DNA from: Sulfurimonas sp.
GTDB taxonomy: Bacteria; Campylobacterota; Campylobacteria; Campylobacterales; Sulfurimonadaceae
Assembly (NCBI GenBank): GCA_027063505.1
Contig: JAMORO010000075.1
Span: 1-64,000 of the forward strand
DNA: 64,000 bases
Direction of reading: 5' to 3'
Part shown: positions 8,728 to 17,714 of the stretch, piece after piece
Position numbering within the stretch: the stretch's first letter is position 1
Layout of the letters: every line of letters begins with the position of its first letter
Program-made: the position numbers and the translations under genes
The notes under the pieces: model-generated
Databases searched by the model: none
What the model was told of the DNA's origin: nothing
What the model saw: only the letters and a program-made list of their open reading frames with translations

Positions 8728-10296
8728 ATGTTAAAGAATAAACATGGACTAGAGATTAGTACATTTAAGATTCACTCTTCGAGTGAAGTATTATCTGTTG
8801 TGGCTCAATGTGCCCATATAAAGAGTGAACATATCATTATCCATATTGTCTCTTTTATTCATAACACTGTTCTTGTTCAAACACTTAAAAAAGAGTTAGA
8901 AAAGAAATTTATTACGGCAGAAATCGCCCTTTTAAAACATGATGATAAAGCACAAACTATACTAAATATATATACTCTTGAAGATGTGGAAGATGAAATC
9001 TCTCTTTCTGATCTCGTGATAAATGAGATACATTTAGATTTTTTAAGTAAAGATAGAAGCGAGAAGACTTTTAGAGAAAATCTTTTTAGCCGTTACTTTA
9101 CAGATAACTTGACGAATCTTCCAAATATTTATCAGTTAAGAAAAGATTTACAAAATAGTGAAGAACATGGTCTTGTCCATGTAAAGATAGATAATTTTTC
9201 CACCATAAATAGTTTCTATGGATTTATAGTTGGAGATTTTGTAATAGAAGAGATTGCAAAGTATTTAAAAGATACTATAGATGAGAAAGTATATAGACTC
9301 TCAGGAGCAGAGTTTGCCTTTACACTAGAAAATTCAAAAAGTTTTTATGAGTTAAAAGAGTACTTACAAAATCTGTATGAAGAGATAAAATGCTACTCTG
9401 TATCGTATCAAAATAGTAAAATATTTGTTGATTTTACCTTTGCTTCAGCAGTAGGAGATAAAAATAAAAACATTTTTTCAAAGGTTTCTATGGCTCTTAG
9501 TTATGCACAAGAGATAGGTGTTCCTTTTTGGATTTATGAAGATAGAATGAATTTTGAGGATGACTATAAGCAGAACTTAAAACTCTCAGAAACTGTACGA
9601 GAAGCAGTAAATAAATCAAATATTGTTCCCTATTTTCAAGCTATAGTAGATAATATAAGTGGCAATATTGTTAAGTATGAGTGTCTAGCTCGTTTAATAG
9701 ATAAAGAGGGAAATATTCTTTCTCCTGTACTTTTTATCCCTATCGCAAAAAAGATAAAAGTCTATACTCAAATTACAATTCAAATGATAGATAAATCATT
9801 TTTAGCTTTTGAAAATAGCCACTATAAATTTAATATAAATCTCTCTATCGAAGATATTATGAATAGTGAGATATTTCATTATATAATTGAAAAGTTGAAA
9901 AATTCTTCAGCTTCGGACCGTGTGACTTTTGAGATATTAGAGTCTGAGGCAATAGAGGATTTTGATAAAATAAAGAAGTTTATTTATGAGATAAAACGCT
10001 ATGGTGCAGAGATAGCAATAGATGATTTTGGAAGTGGGTACTCAAACTTCTCTTATCTTATTAGGCTCAAGGCTAATTATATTAAGATAGATGGCTCTCT
10101 AATCAAAGATATAGATATAAATGAATCTTCACTTTTAGTCGTAGAGACTATAGTATCCTTTGCTAAAAAACTTGGAATGAAGACAGTTGCCGAGTATGTT
10201 CACTCTAGCGTTGTGATGAACAAAGTAAAAGAGCTTGGGATAGATTACTCACAAGGATTTTATATTGATGAGCCTACTATAAAAACAGATTTATAG
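8728..10296 (+). CDS. GGDEF-EAL domain cyclic-di-GMP signalling protein (degenerate GGDEF)
   Basis: A 522-residue soluble protein. Residues 1-100 form an alpha/beta region somewhat like the start of FIST sensor domains (weak inference). A GGDEF domain follows (about 110-265) in which the signature is SGAEF (in YRLSGAEFAF), which should abolish cyclase activity. The EAL domain (about 285-520) has ECLARL in place of EAxxR, keeping the Glu, plus FEILES, AIDDFGSGYSNF, IKIDGSLIK and VAEYV. These retained acidic residues suggest a working or c-di-GMP-binding phosphodiesterase. No membrane segment is visible. It converges on the cyclase gene with only 6 bp between stops. Confidence 0.88.
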   Translation: MLKNKHGLEISTFKIHSSSEVLSVVAQCAHIKSEHIIIHIVSFIHNTVLVQTLKKELEKKFITAEIALLKHDDKAQTILNIYTLEDVEDEISLSDLVINEIHLDFLSKDRSEKTFRENLFSRYFTDNLTNLPNIYQLRKDLQNSEEHGLVHVKIDNFSTINSFYGFIVGDFVIEEIAKYLKDTIDEKVYRLSGAEFAFTLENSKSFYELKEYLQNLYEEIKCYSVSYQNSKIFVDFTFASAVGDKNKNIFSKVSMALSYAQEIGVPFWIYEDRMNFEDDYKQNLKLSETVREAVNKSNIVPYFQAIVDNISGNIVKYECLARLIDKEGNILSPVLFIPIAKKIKVYTQITIQMIDKSFLAFENSHYKFNINLSIEDIMNSEIFHYIIEKLKNSSASDRVTFEILESEAIEDFDKIKKFIYEIKRYGAEIAIDDFGSGYSNFSYLIRLKANYIKIDGSLIKDIDINESSLLVVETIVSFAKKLGMKTVAEYVHSSVVMNKVKELGIDYSQGFYIDEPTIKTDL

Positions 10297-10302
10297 TAGA
10301 GT

Positions 10303-12348
10303 TTACTTTGTATTCATTTTACAAATACCCCATGGTTGTTGATTGTTTATATGTACCATAAAGTACTTGGAGAGGGAATCATCGTACTCTTTGATGAGTT
10401 TATTAAAGAGTTCTTTTGCATGATTTAAATCGTTATTGATATATGAATCAAGTGCTTCATCATACATTATTTTAATCTTTTTTGTCTCTTCTGTTGTTGG
10501 CATTAACTCATAAATCAGAACAGCTTCATTTTTCCCTTTTACTGCAACTGGTTCAATTTTTCTATAGATAAACTCATGAGTGAGTTTTACAACTGTAAAC
10601 TCAGTTATCAAAATATTTACACCATAGTTTTTAGTTAAGCCCTCTATTCGTGAACTTAAGTTTACTCCATCACCCATAATTGTGTAGTTAAAACGACTGT
10701 CTGAACCCATGTTTCCAACAACAACTTCGGCACTATTTATACCTATTCCAATGTTTATAGGAGGGGTACCTTCTTCTTTTAGCTGTTTATTTAAATTATT
10801 CAGTTTGTTAATCATATCTAGTGCTGTAAAGCAAGCCTGATCCGCATGATCTACTACATCAACAGGAGCATTAAAAAACGCCATGACTGCATCACCTATG
10901 TACTTATCTAACATACCTTTATGCTGCATTACAGACTGAGTCATGGGTGTAAAGTATCTGTTGAGTAGAGTAACAAGACTACTCGCATTCATAGACTCAG
11001 ATATACTTGTAAATCCACGAATATCACTAAAGAGGATACTGAGTTCTTTATTTTCTCCACCGAGTGTTAAAGTCTTTGGATTTTTGATGAGTTGGTCAAG
11101 TAGGTCAGCCGAAAGATAAGCAGAAAAGGCATCTTTTATAAAACGGCTACTTTTTTCTTGTCTTCTAAACGCTATCCCTTCAATCACAATAATACTTAGG
11201 ATGAGAGATGTAAGAGGATAAAAAAGATCTATATAAATCATTTGAGATATAAACAGATACCTTACAATAATATATATGAGTATATAAGTAGTTATATTTA
11301 TAACTGTACGTATTTTAACTTCTTTAACGAAGAGGATAAGTAATAGAGGAAGTAAAACCATTAGAATTACTAAAAGAGTAGTAATGTTTTCATACTCAAC
11401 TATAAGATGATTCTCTAAAAAGTTAGAGATAAATGTATAATGCAGAAGTGGACCATACATCATACCAACAGGAGTACTCACAACATCACCAGCCCCAACC
11501 TCTGTGATACCTAAAATAACTATTTTATTTTTAAATATATCTGGGGATATTTTTCCTTGCATAAGATCTAAAAATGAGATAATTTTATACTCTTTTCTAT
11601 CATAAAAGTTTAGTCTAATAAAACCATTAGGATTAAGATGTATCTCTCTGTCTGCAAGTGAAACAGTATTAGCATTTACTCTTTGTACATCACTATCAAA
11701 CTTGAGTCGTAGTCCTTGTACAGCAAGTGAAGGGTAGAGAAAGTTTTCATAGTAAACAGCAAGGGGGTATGAGCGCATTAAGCCATCATTTTCAGGAAGT
11801 GTAGTAAAACTTCCTGAAAGAGTACAGCTTTGAAGTATGGGAAGTATGTTTAACTCTGCAAAAGGGGAGGCAATAAATGATGGTTTTTTGTATTGTGCTA
11901 CTTGAGATTGAAGTAGATCTAGTGCAGAGTCTTCTAATGTTTGTATCTCATCGGTAGTAATAGTCTGTGTAGATTTTTCTCTTAAAAAAAAGCCACAAAC
12001 ACTTGCATTAATATTTTCAAATGATTGAGAGAGAAGGGTATCTGCATATGTATTTGTAGGTTCTGAAAATATCATATCCATAAGTAGTATATCTGCTTGA
12101 TCTAAAAGAGAGATACCTTCTGCAAGTATCTCTCTCTTCCAAGGCCATCTTCCATACTCATTGACACTTTTTTCATCTATGGCAAGAAAAACAATATCTT
12201 GGTTGATTCTTTTCTTTTGAAGATCAAAGTTAATATCATTAAAACGGAGTGAAAAACTCTCAAAAGGTTCTATATGCTTTATCTCGATGAAAAGCATAAG
12301 AACTAAGATAAAAAGAGTAGGGAATAGGTATAAAAGAAGTTTCTTCAT
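10303..12348 (-). CDS. CHASE2-domain class III adenylate/guanylate cyclase
   Basis: A 681-residue inner-membrane sensor. One N-terminal membrane segment (residues 5-22) is followed by a periplasmic CHASE2 domain (about 30-310, with the typical VFLAIDEKSVNEYGRWPW and FKNKIVILGITEVGAGD segments), three closely spaced membrane helices (about 320-395), and a class III cyclase domain (about 430-600). Both metal Asp are visible (LFSDIRGFTS, YIGDAVMAFF), as is a Lys before IGD and a TIMGDGVN segment, consistent with ATP as substrate. The C-terminus is TPR-like. It probably makes cAMP in response to a periplasmic cue. The FecR-domain gene lies 10 bp upstream and is very likely co-transcribed. Confidence 0.9.
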   Translation of the reverse strand: MKKLLLYLFPTLFILVLMLFIEIKHIEPFESFSLRFNDINFDLQKKRINQDIVFLAIDEKSVNEYGRWPWKREILAEGISLLDQADILLMDMIFSEPTNTYADTLLSQSFENINASVCGFFLREKSTQTITTDEIQTLEDSALDLLQSQVAQYKKPSFIASPFAELNILPILQSCTLSGSFTTLPENDGLMRSYPLAVYYENFLYPSLAVQGLRLKFDSDVQRVNANTVSLADREIHLNPNGFIRLNFYDRKEYKIISFLDLMQGKISPDIFKNKIVILGITEVGAGDVVSTPVGMMYGPLLHYTFISNFLENHLIVEYENITTLLVILMVLLPLLLILFVKEVKIRTVINITTYILIYIIVRYLFISQMIYIDLFYPLTSLILSIIVIEGIAFRRQEKSSRFIKDAFSAYLSADLLDQLIKNPKTLTLGGENKELSILFSDIRGFTSISESMNASSLVTLLNRYFTPMTQSVMQHKGMLDKYIGDAVMAFFNAPVDVVDHADQACFTALDMINKLNNLNKQLKEEGTPPINIGIGINSAEVVVGNMGSDSRFNYTIMGDGVNLSSRIEGLTKNYGVNILITEFTVVKLTHEFIYRKIEPVAVKGKNEAVLIYELMPTTEETKKIKIMYDEALDSYINNDLNHAKELFNKLIKEYDDSLSKYFMVHINNQQPWGICKMNTK

Positions 12349-12358
12349 CGGATACTAC

Positions 12359-13105
12359 TTAGTCTTGGTTAAAAAGAGACTCAAAGTATGCAAAAGAGTT
12401 CTCTTCACTTGCATCAAATGACTTCTCTTTTACTTTATTTCCATTAAACCTAACACTATTTCCAGCTTGAAGATCGAACTCTTTAGTAATGATGGGAGTG
12501 ATTTTTTCCTCTTTATCATCTGTGATTCCTAGTTTAAATTTTTCAAAATCACTAAGCTGCTGTTCTGTTCTCTTTTTTAGAGCTTTATCTTGGTCTGTTT
12601 TAAACTTATTAAACTCTTCATCTATTTTTTTTCTATAAAGCTCAAATTTAGCATTAATACTTTCAATCCCTACAAGTCCCTCTTTTAAACTTACAGACTC
12701 TTCATCTTCTATAGCGTTTACAATAAAAGTAGTTCCTTTAATCCCAATAACGGCAAAAGGAGTTGTAACATGTAGAGAGTTTTTTGCATCTCTTGATGTG
12801 ATTTTATACAGGACTTTTCCTGCGAGTTGTTTTGTATCTTTATATGATTCGAAATGTAGAGTAGAGAGTTCATCTAAAATAAGAACAGAATCATCTACAA
12901 GTTTTAACTTTACATGAGAATCTTTTGAACTACTTATAAGGTCACCACTATAAATAGTAAAATCAACAGTTACTTTCTGTTTTCTTATAGAACCGTCACT
13001 TTTAACTTTAACATTTCCATCAACAAGTGTTACACTCCCAACTACCTCTTTTGCACTCAAAAAAGTAGCTAAACTCAATAAAATAAATAAAAAATACTTC
13101 ATCAT
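12359..13105 (-). CDS. FecR-domain periplasmic protein
   Basis: A 248-residue secreted protein with a Sec signal peptide (residues 1-18, cleavage probably after LSA). A FecR domain follows (about 20-135): GSVTLVDGNVKV, IYSGDLISSS, VKLKLVDDSVLIL and a VTTPFAVIGIKGTTF segment, the usual GVRGTxF-like end of the fold. The C-terminal half contains a charged helical stretch (about 155-195). Such stand-alone FecR proteins are often coupled to CHASE2 cyclases, as here with a 10 bp gap, which suggests it presents a ligand or structural signal to the sensor domain in the periplasm. That functional link is inference from gene order. Confidence 0.85.
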   Translation of the reverse strand: MMKYFLFILLSLATFLSAKEVVGSVTLVDGNVKVKSDGSIRKQKVTVDFTIYSGDLISSSKDSHVKLKLVDDSVLILDELSTLHFESYKDTKQLAGKVLYKITSRDAKNSLHVTTPFAVIGIKGTTFIVNAIEDEESVSLKEGLVGIESINAKFELYRKKIDEEFNKFKTDQDKALKKRTEQQLSDFEKFKLGITDDKEEKITPIITKEFDLQAGNSVRFNGNKVKEKSFDASEENSFAYFESLFNQD

Positions 13106-13204
13106 AACTCCCCTAACAATATAGAGTTAAGTATAGCATTTAATCACATAAAATATGGTTATAAATATTAAAAAAAAGGAGGATTGAAAAATAAGAAGTG
13201 AGAA

Positions 13205-13230
13205 TAGCTAAGAGAAATTTCTCTTAGCTA
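13205..13230 (-). terminator. 26-bp perfect palindrome, probable terminator of the superoxide reductase gene
   Basis: The sequence TAGCTAAGAGAAATTTCTC continuing to TTAGCTA is a perfect 26-bp inverted repeat (13 bp each half) located 19 bp after the stop codon of the superoxide reductase gene. On the minus strand it is followed by a T-rich stretch ending in ATTTTTC, as expected for a factor-independent terminator. The perfect symmetry also makes it a conceivable protein-binding site. Confidence 0.75.
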
Positions 13231-13248
13231 AGGGTGGAGAGAAAGAAC

Positions 13249-13635
13249 TTACTGAGCTACTTCAACTACTACTGCAGTTGATTCCCAGATACCGTGTTTA
13301 GTACAGTACCCGTGTGCAACTAAGTTAAGTTTTTTACCCATTGGACGGATAGTAAAAGTCACTTCACAGTGAGATTTTTCATTTCCTAAAGTTCCTGGTA
13401 CAAAAGTAGCCATTGCTAATTTAGTTTCACCATTGAAAAGAGTGATAGACTCGATATAGTGATCGAAATCATCTGGGTGAGTATACTCATTACCCATTTT
13501 AACATTAACTTTTAAAGTTTCGCCTTTTTTAGCTTCACCTTCAACTGTGATGAATGGTGAGTGACGGTCGATTAAATCTTTTTTAGCTTCACGCTCTACA
13601 TTGTCGATATTTTCGTATACATTTACTTTTGGCAT
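13249..13635 (-). CDS. class II superoxide reductase (neelaredoxin type)
   Basis: A 128-residue single-domain superoxide reductase, lacking the N-terminal desulforedoxin domain. The His4-Cys iron site is complete: H25 (RHSPF), H53 and H59 (THPDDFDH), C111 and H114 (GYCTKHG). It reduces superoxide to peroxide in the cytoplasm without producing oxygen, fitting a microaerophile or anaerobe. The E-K-H motif that carries the conserved lysine near the active site reads D-R-H here. The start has AAGGA six bases upstream. It is monocistronic, with a strong palindromic terminator downstream and glyS divergent on the other side. Confidence 0.9.
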   Translation of the reverse strand: MPKVNVYENIDNVEREAKKDLIDRHSPFITVEGEAKKGETLKVNVKMGNEYTHPDDFDHYIESITLFNGETKLAMATFVPGTLGNEKSHCEVTFTIRPMGKKLNLVAHGYCTKHGIWESTAVVVEVAQ

Positions 13636-13817
13636 ATTAAATCCTTATATTATTTTTTAATTTTGGTATTGTATCTTTAAAAACATTTACTCTACACTTA
13701 AATCAGAGTATATTTATCTTGTTTAAGATTTGTTTTATTTTCTTTATTTCATTTTAACTCATCTTTAACCATTAAGTAGGTAAAATCGCAATAATTATTA
13801 AATAAAAGAGATTAACT

Positions 13818-15836
13818 ATGTTAAAACCACTACTAATTGAAATCGGTGTTGAAGAGCTTCCTGCGGTTCCACTTTTAAAAGAGTTGAAAAATATTGAAAA
13901 AAAATATGCAAATATTTTAGAAAAATATTCACTATTATGTGAGTTTGAATTTTACTACACACCAAGACGTTTAGTTATTTGGCATAGAGAGTTCAAAACT
14001 ACTCAAGAAGATAGTATTGAAGAGTTTTTTGGTGCACCTTTAGTTGTTGCATATAAAGATGGTGAACCTACTCCCGCAGCTAATGGTTTTGCTAAAAAGT
14101 GTGGTGTTTCACTTGATGCACTCAGTTCAGCTCAGAAGGGTGGTAAAGAAGTTCTTTACTACAAAAAAGATGTAGCAGGAAAAGCAGCAACTGAGTTACT
14201 TCCTGAAATTATCACAACATGGATAAAATCTCTAGAGTTTGGAAAAACTATGCGATGGGGAAGTTCAAGCGAGAGTTTTATTCGTCCTATTCGATGGGTA
14301 AATGTTATGCTTGGTGATGTACTTGTACCGATGTCTCTTTTTGATGTGGCATCTAAAAAAGAGACTTTTGTACATCGTATCTCTAACTTTGATGCTTTAG
14401 AAATTACTGGTGCAAAAGATTACTTTGAAACTTTAAAATCAGGTGGAGTAACACTTTTTCCAGAGGAGAGAGCAGCGAAGATTCAAGCCGATTTTAAAGA
14501 GATAGAAAAAGAGAGTGGTTATACTATAGAAGTTGATGAAGAACTTTTTGAAGAAGTTGTAGCTATTACAGAGAATCCTACAGCACTTTTAGGCTCTTTT
14601 GATGAGGGATTTTTACGACTGCCTCCTGAGGTTATTGTTACTTCTATGAAAGAGCACCAGAGATACTTTCCTGTTTTTAAAGATGGAAAACTTGTCAATA
14701 AGTTTGTCGTTGTCTCAAATGCTCTCACAGATGATTTTAGTGAAGTAGTAGCAGGAAATGAAGTTGTTCTTCGTCCTCGTTTAGCTGATGGACTCTTCTT
14801 TTGGGACAATGATATAAAAGCGGGACTTAGTACAGAAGGCTTATCAAAGATTACTTTCTTTAAAGGTTTAGGTACAGTTACAGATAAAATAGCTAGAGAG
14901 GGTGTCATCGCGAATAAGCTCTTTGACCTCTTTGGTTTAGCTTGTAAGAAAGAGAACTTAAATCGTGCTGTAGAACTTGCAAAAGCTGACCTTATGAGTG
15001 AAATGGTATATGAGTTTACAGAACTTCAAGGTCTTATGGGCGCTTACTATGCAGCAGAGCAGGGTGAAAATGAGCAAGTAGTTACTGCAATAAAAGAGCA
15101 ATACCTTCCAGATGGTGAAGATAGTGATCTACCTTCAACACCTCTTAGTGCAGTAGTCGCGATGAGTATAAAACTAGATACTCTTTTAGCTCTCTTCTCA
15201 GTAAACCAGATACCAACAGGCTCACGAGATCCTTTTGCACTGCGTCGTGCTGTAAATGGTATAGTGAAAATTGTGAATGCATTTGAGTTTAACTTTGATC
15301 TTGTCTCTACTATGAAAGAGTTATCAAAAAACTATGCAGAGATAGACTTAGAGAAGTTAGAAAACTTTATCTTAGAGCGTATTAAACGCTATTACGATGT
15401 AAACCCTTCTATAATAGAAGCAGTTTTAGCATCAGGAGAGAGAGATCTACTCGCTCTTGGCCGTAAGATAGAAGCCCTTAACACTCTTGTAAATGCTGAA
15501 GGTTTTGATGAAGTAAGTACAACTTTTAAACGTGTTGCAAACATCACAAAAGATTTAGATTTAAACAGTGTTGGTAGTGTAGATAGTGAACTCTTTGAAG
15601 AAGAGGTAGAGAAAGAACTTTATAGAAGATTTACAGAGGTAAATGAAGCTCTATATAGCTCTTATGAAGAGGAGTTAGATGCACTTTTAGGGCTTAAACC
15701 AGAGCTTGATACCTTCTTTACAAATGTCATGGTAAATGCAGATGACGAAGCTGTGAAGAACAATAGAAAAGCATTAGTTGCAAGTGTTTATAAAAGTATC
15801 TTAAAAATTGCAGATATTAAAGAGGTAAGTGTTTAA
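13818..15836 (+). CDS. glyS: glycine--tRNA ligase beta subunit
   Basis: A 672-residue beta subunit of the heterotetrameric bacterial glycyl-tRNA synthetase. The N-terminus has the conserved LLIEIGVEELPA, then FGAPLVVAYKDGEPTPAA, FGKTMRWGSSSESFIRPIRW and the PEVIVTSMKEHQRYFPVF segment typical of GlyS. Length matches the family (about 690). The beta subunit binds tRNA; the catalytic alpha subunit (glyQ) is not in the window. The gene begins after a 180-bp divergent intergenic region shared with the superoxide reductase gene and is followed 6 bp later by an FAD oxidoreductase gene, probably in the same transcript. Confidence 0.96.
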   Translation: MLKPLLIEIGVEELPAVPLLKELKNIEKKYANILEKYSLLCEFEFYYTPRRLVIWHREFKTTQEDSIEEFFGAPLVVAYKDGEPTPAANGFAKKCGVSLDALSSAQKGGKEVLYYKKDVAGKAATELLPEIITTWIKSLEFGKTMRWGSSSESFIRPIRWVNVMLGDVLVPMSLFDVASKKETFVHRISNFDALEITGAKDYFETLKSGGVTLFPEERAAKIQADFKEIEKESGYTIEVDEELFEEVVAITENPTALLGSFDEGFLRLPPEVIVTSMKEHQRYFPVFKDGKLVNKFVVVSNALTDDFSEVVAGNEVVLRPRLADGLFFWDNDIKAGLSTEGLSKITFFKGLGTVTDKIAREGVIANKLFDLFGLACKKENLNRAVELAKADLMSEMVYEFTELQGLMGAYYAAEQGENEQVVTAIKEQYLPDGEDSDLPSTPLSAVVAMSIKLDTLLALFSVNQIPTGSRDPFALRRAVNGIVKIVNAFEFNFDLVSTMKELSKNYAEIDLEKLENFILERIKRYYDVNPSIIEAVLASGERDLLALGRKIEALNTLVNAEGFDEVSTTFKRVANITKDLDLNSVGSVDSELFEEEVEKELYRRFTEVNEALYSSYEEELDALLGLKPELDTFFTNVMVNADDEAVKNNRKALVASVYKSILKIADIKEVSV

Positions 15837-15842
15837 TCATTA

Positions 15843-16931
15843 ATGTATGATATAGCGGTTATTGGGGCAGGGATTAATGGTTCTTGTATCGCCTATGAGC
15901 TAACACAAGCGGGTAAAAAAGTCCTTCTCTTAGATAGTGAAGGCATCGCACATGGTGGCAGTGGTGCGGCCGGTGCTTTTATAAGTCCGAAGTTCTCTAA
16001 GAGCGGAGAACTTAAAGATATTCTCCACACAGCGTTTTCTTACTCTATGGCGTTTTATGAAAAGAACTTCCCTCAACTCCTTACAAAATCTCCCTTACTT
16101 CATATAGCTAAAAATGAAGAGGATGATGCTACGTTAAAGATCTATAAAGAAAAAACAGACTTAGAGCTTTTAGCATTAACTGCTCCTACTCGTGAATCTG
16201 TATCCATAAATGCAGGAATAGTAAATGCTAAACCTATGTGTGAAGCACTCGCTAAGTTCGCCACATTTAAAAAAACAAAAGTAGAAAGTTTGGAGTATAG
16301 TGATGGTGTTTGGGTAATTGATGAAATATATAGTGCCAAAGAGGTTGTTTTAGCAACTGGTGCATATAGACAACTTCTTAATGAGCCTTACATTAAACTT
16401 CGTGGTGTTTGGGGACACCGTATAGATATTAAAACTACAACAAACAATCCTCACTCCATTCATCAAGAGGTCTCTATCTCTCCAAGTAAAGATGGTGTTT
16501 TAGCGATAGGTGCTACACATAATGTTCACTATCATCCTGAGTCTTCACAAGAGCCGTACAGTTTTGAAGCGGGAAGAGTAGAGCTTTTACAAAAAGCTGC
16601 CAAAAGTATACACCTTGAAGATATAGAGATTATTAAAGACTATATAGGATTACGTTCAGGCTCTTTTGATTATATGCCGATGGTTGGTTCTTTAGTGCTC
16701 TCTCATGAAACTCTTCAAAATAAAAACATAAACTTTCATACAAAAAAGCCAGATTATAGTGCGTACAGTTACTACCCAAATCTTACTATGATAAATGGTA
16801 GTGGTGGGTATGGTTTTGTGTTAGCTCCATACTTAGCGAAGGTTTTAAGTGAGTATATACTGAGTGCAAAAGAGATAAGTCCAAGACTCTCTCCTTCACG
16901 TTTTTTTGCAAGGTGGGCAAAAAAACTATAG
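15843..16931 (+). CDS. FAD-dependent oxidoreductase of the DAO family, MnmC C-domain-like
   Basis: A 362-residue flavoprotein with an N-terminal dinucleotide fold (DIAVIGAGINGSCIAYEL, then LLDSEG). The segment GGSGAAGAFISPKF resembles the GASGNxAGxxxP motif of the FAD domain of MnmC, which oxidises the cmnm5 side chain of wobble uridine in tRNA; a RGVWGHR segment and a GSGGYGFVLAP C-terminal FAD motif also fit. The methyltransferase half of full MnmC is absent. Glycine or other amino-acid oxidases (ThiO/DadA) are alternatives. It follows glyS by 6 bp, a translation-related neighbour that mildly supports a tRNA role. Its last 6 bp overlap the convergent next gene. Confidence 0.7.
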   Translation: MYDIAVIGAGINGSCIAYELTQAGKKVLLLDSEGIAHGGSGAAGAFISPKFSKSGELKDILHTAFSYSMAFYEKNFPQLLTKSPLLHIAKNEEDDATLKIYKEKTDLELLALTAPTRESVSINAGIVNAKPMCEALAKFATFKKTKVESLEYSDGVWVIDEIYSAKEVVLATGAYRQLLNEPYIKLRGVWGHRIDIKTTTNNPHSIHQEVSISPSKDGVLAIGATHNVHYHPESSQEPYSFEAGRVELLQKAAKSIHLEDIEIIKDYIGLRSGSFDYMPMVGSLVLSHETLQNKNINFHTKKPDYSAYSYYPNLTMINGSGGYGFVLAPYLAKVLSEYILSAKEISPRLSPSRFFARWAKKL

Positions 16932-17666
16932 TCGTATTTTTACGACTTTATGTGGTGTCTCTTTAAAAACTTCTTTAAAAGCATTTGCACGAATCTCTTT
17001 CATCTTTCCAGTGGCAATAGGAAGTAAAAAATATGCTTGTTCTATCGCTTCATCAGCATCGTAATTATTGTCATGAAGAAAAACAACCTGTTTATCTAGT
17101 TTCGTTACCTGTTTGGCTAATGCTCTTGCATAAGAGATGATAGCTTTATGGTGTCTATCATACTTATGACCCATTCCTAGAAAAACAAACTTGCCACTAA
17201 GTCGGATGTTTGGAACATCTATGTAGTTAAGCTCTCTATCGTAGCGTGTAAACTGAGTTGAAGTAAGTTTATCTATGTCCGAGTCAAACTCCTCTATGAT
17301 TGGAGTGGGTGCTATATTACTACGGTTATAATTAAAGAGATACTTTATCTCAACTAGCTTTCCAGGGTAGATATTTTTGAGTCCTGCATTTATGACATAA
17401 CTCATTGGGTCTTCATTTAAAGGTACAAACTCATCATACTGCTCAAATCCCTCTTCTTTTAAAAATGGACTCAGAGAGTAACCTCTTGGGCTTAGTTCTG
17501 GATTGTAGAGGATGATAGTACCACAGACAGTTTTACGCTTTTTTTTAAGCATTCTCTCTATATCTTCTCCCGTTATAATATCTTCATCATTTTCATTGAA
17601 GTATATATAGTGACCATTAATATAATCCATATCAAAGTTCGTTGTAAATTTTCCAAATATTTGCAT
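16926..17666 (-). CDS. hypothetical protein, 246 residues
   Basis: A soluble-looking protein with no signal peptide or membrane helix. It is charged, with conserved-looking aromatic segments (FVFLGMGHKYDRHHKAI near residues 160-176 and VVFLHDNNYDADEAIEQA near 193-210). The His-rich KYDRHHK segment and the following Asp-rich loop could bind metal, but I recognise no family and assign no function. It is monocistronic, overlaps the convergent FAD oxidoreductase by 6 bp, and lies head-to-head with the alpha/beta-hydrolase gene, whose start is 48 bp away. The clean coding character and good length support it as a real gene. Confidence 0.7.
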   Translation of the reverse strand: MQIFGKFTTNFDMDYINGHYIYFNENDEDIITGEDIERMLKKKRKTVCGTIILYNPELSPRGYSLSPFLKEEGFEQYDEFVPLNEDPMSYVINAGLKNIYPGKLVEIKYLFNYNRSNIAPTPIIEEFDSDIDKLTSTQFTRYDRELNYIDVPNIRLSGKFVFLGMGHKYDRHHKAIISYARALAKQVTKLDKQVVFLHDNNYDADEAIEQAYFLLPIATGKMKEIRANAFKEVFKETPHKVVKIRL

Positions 17667-17714
17667 TTATTTAATTCCTCGCATTATTGATGAAATTATA
17701 CTACAATTCTTGCC

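Noticed and set aside
14519-14908. 129-residue minus-strand ORF inside glyS
   Set aside because: Antisense shadow of the strongly supported glyS; Ser/Lys-rich composition typical of a complementary frame.
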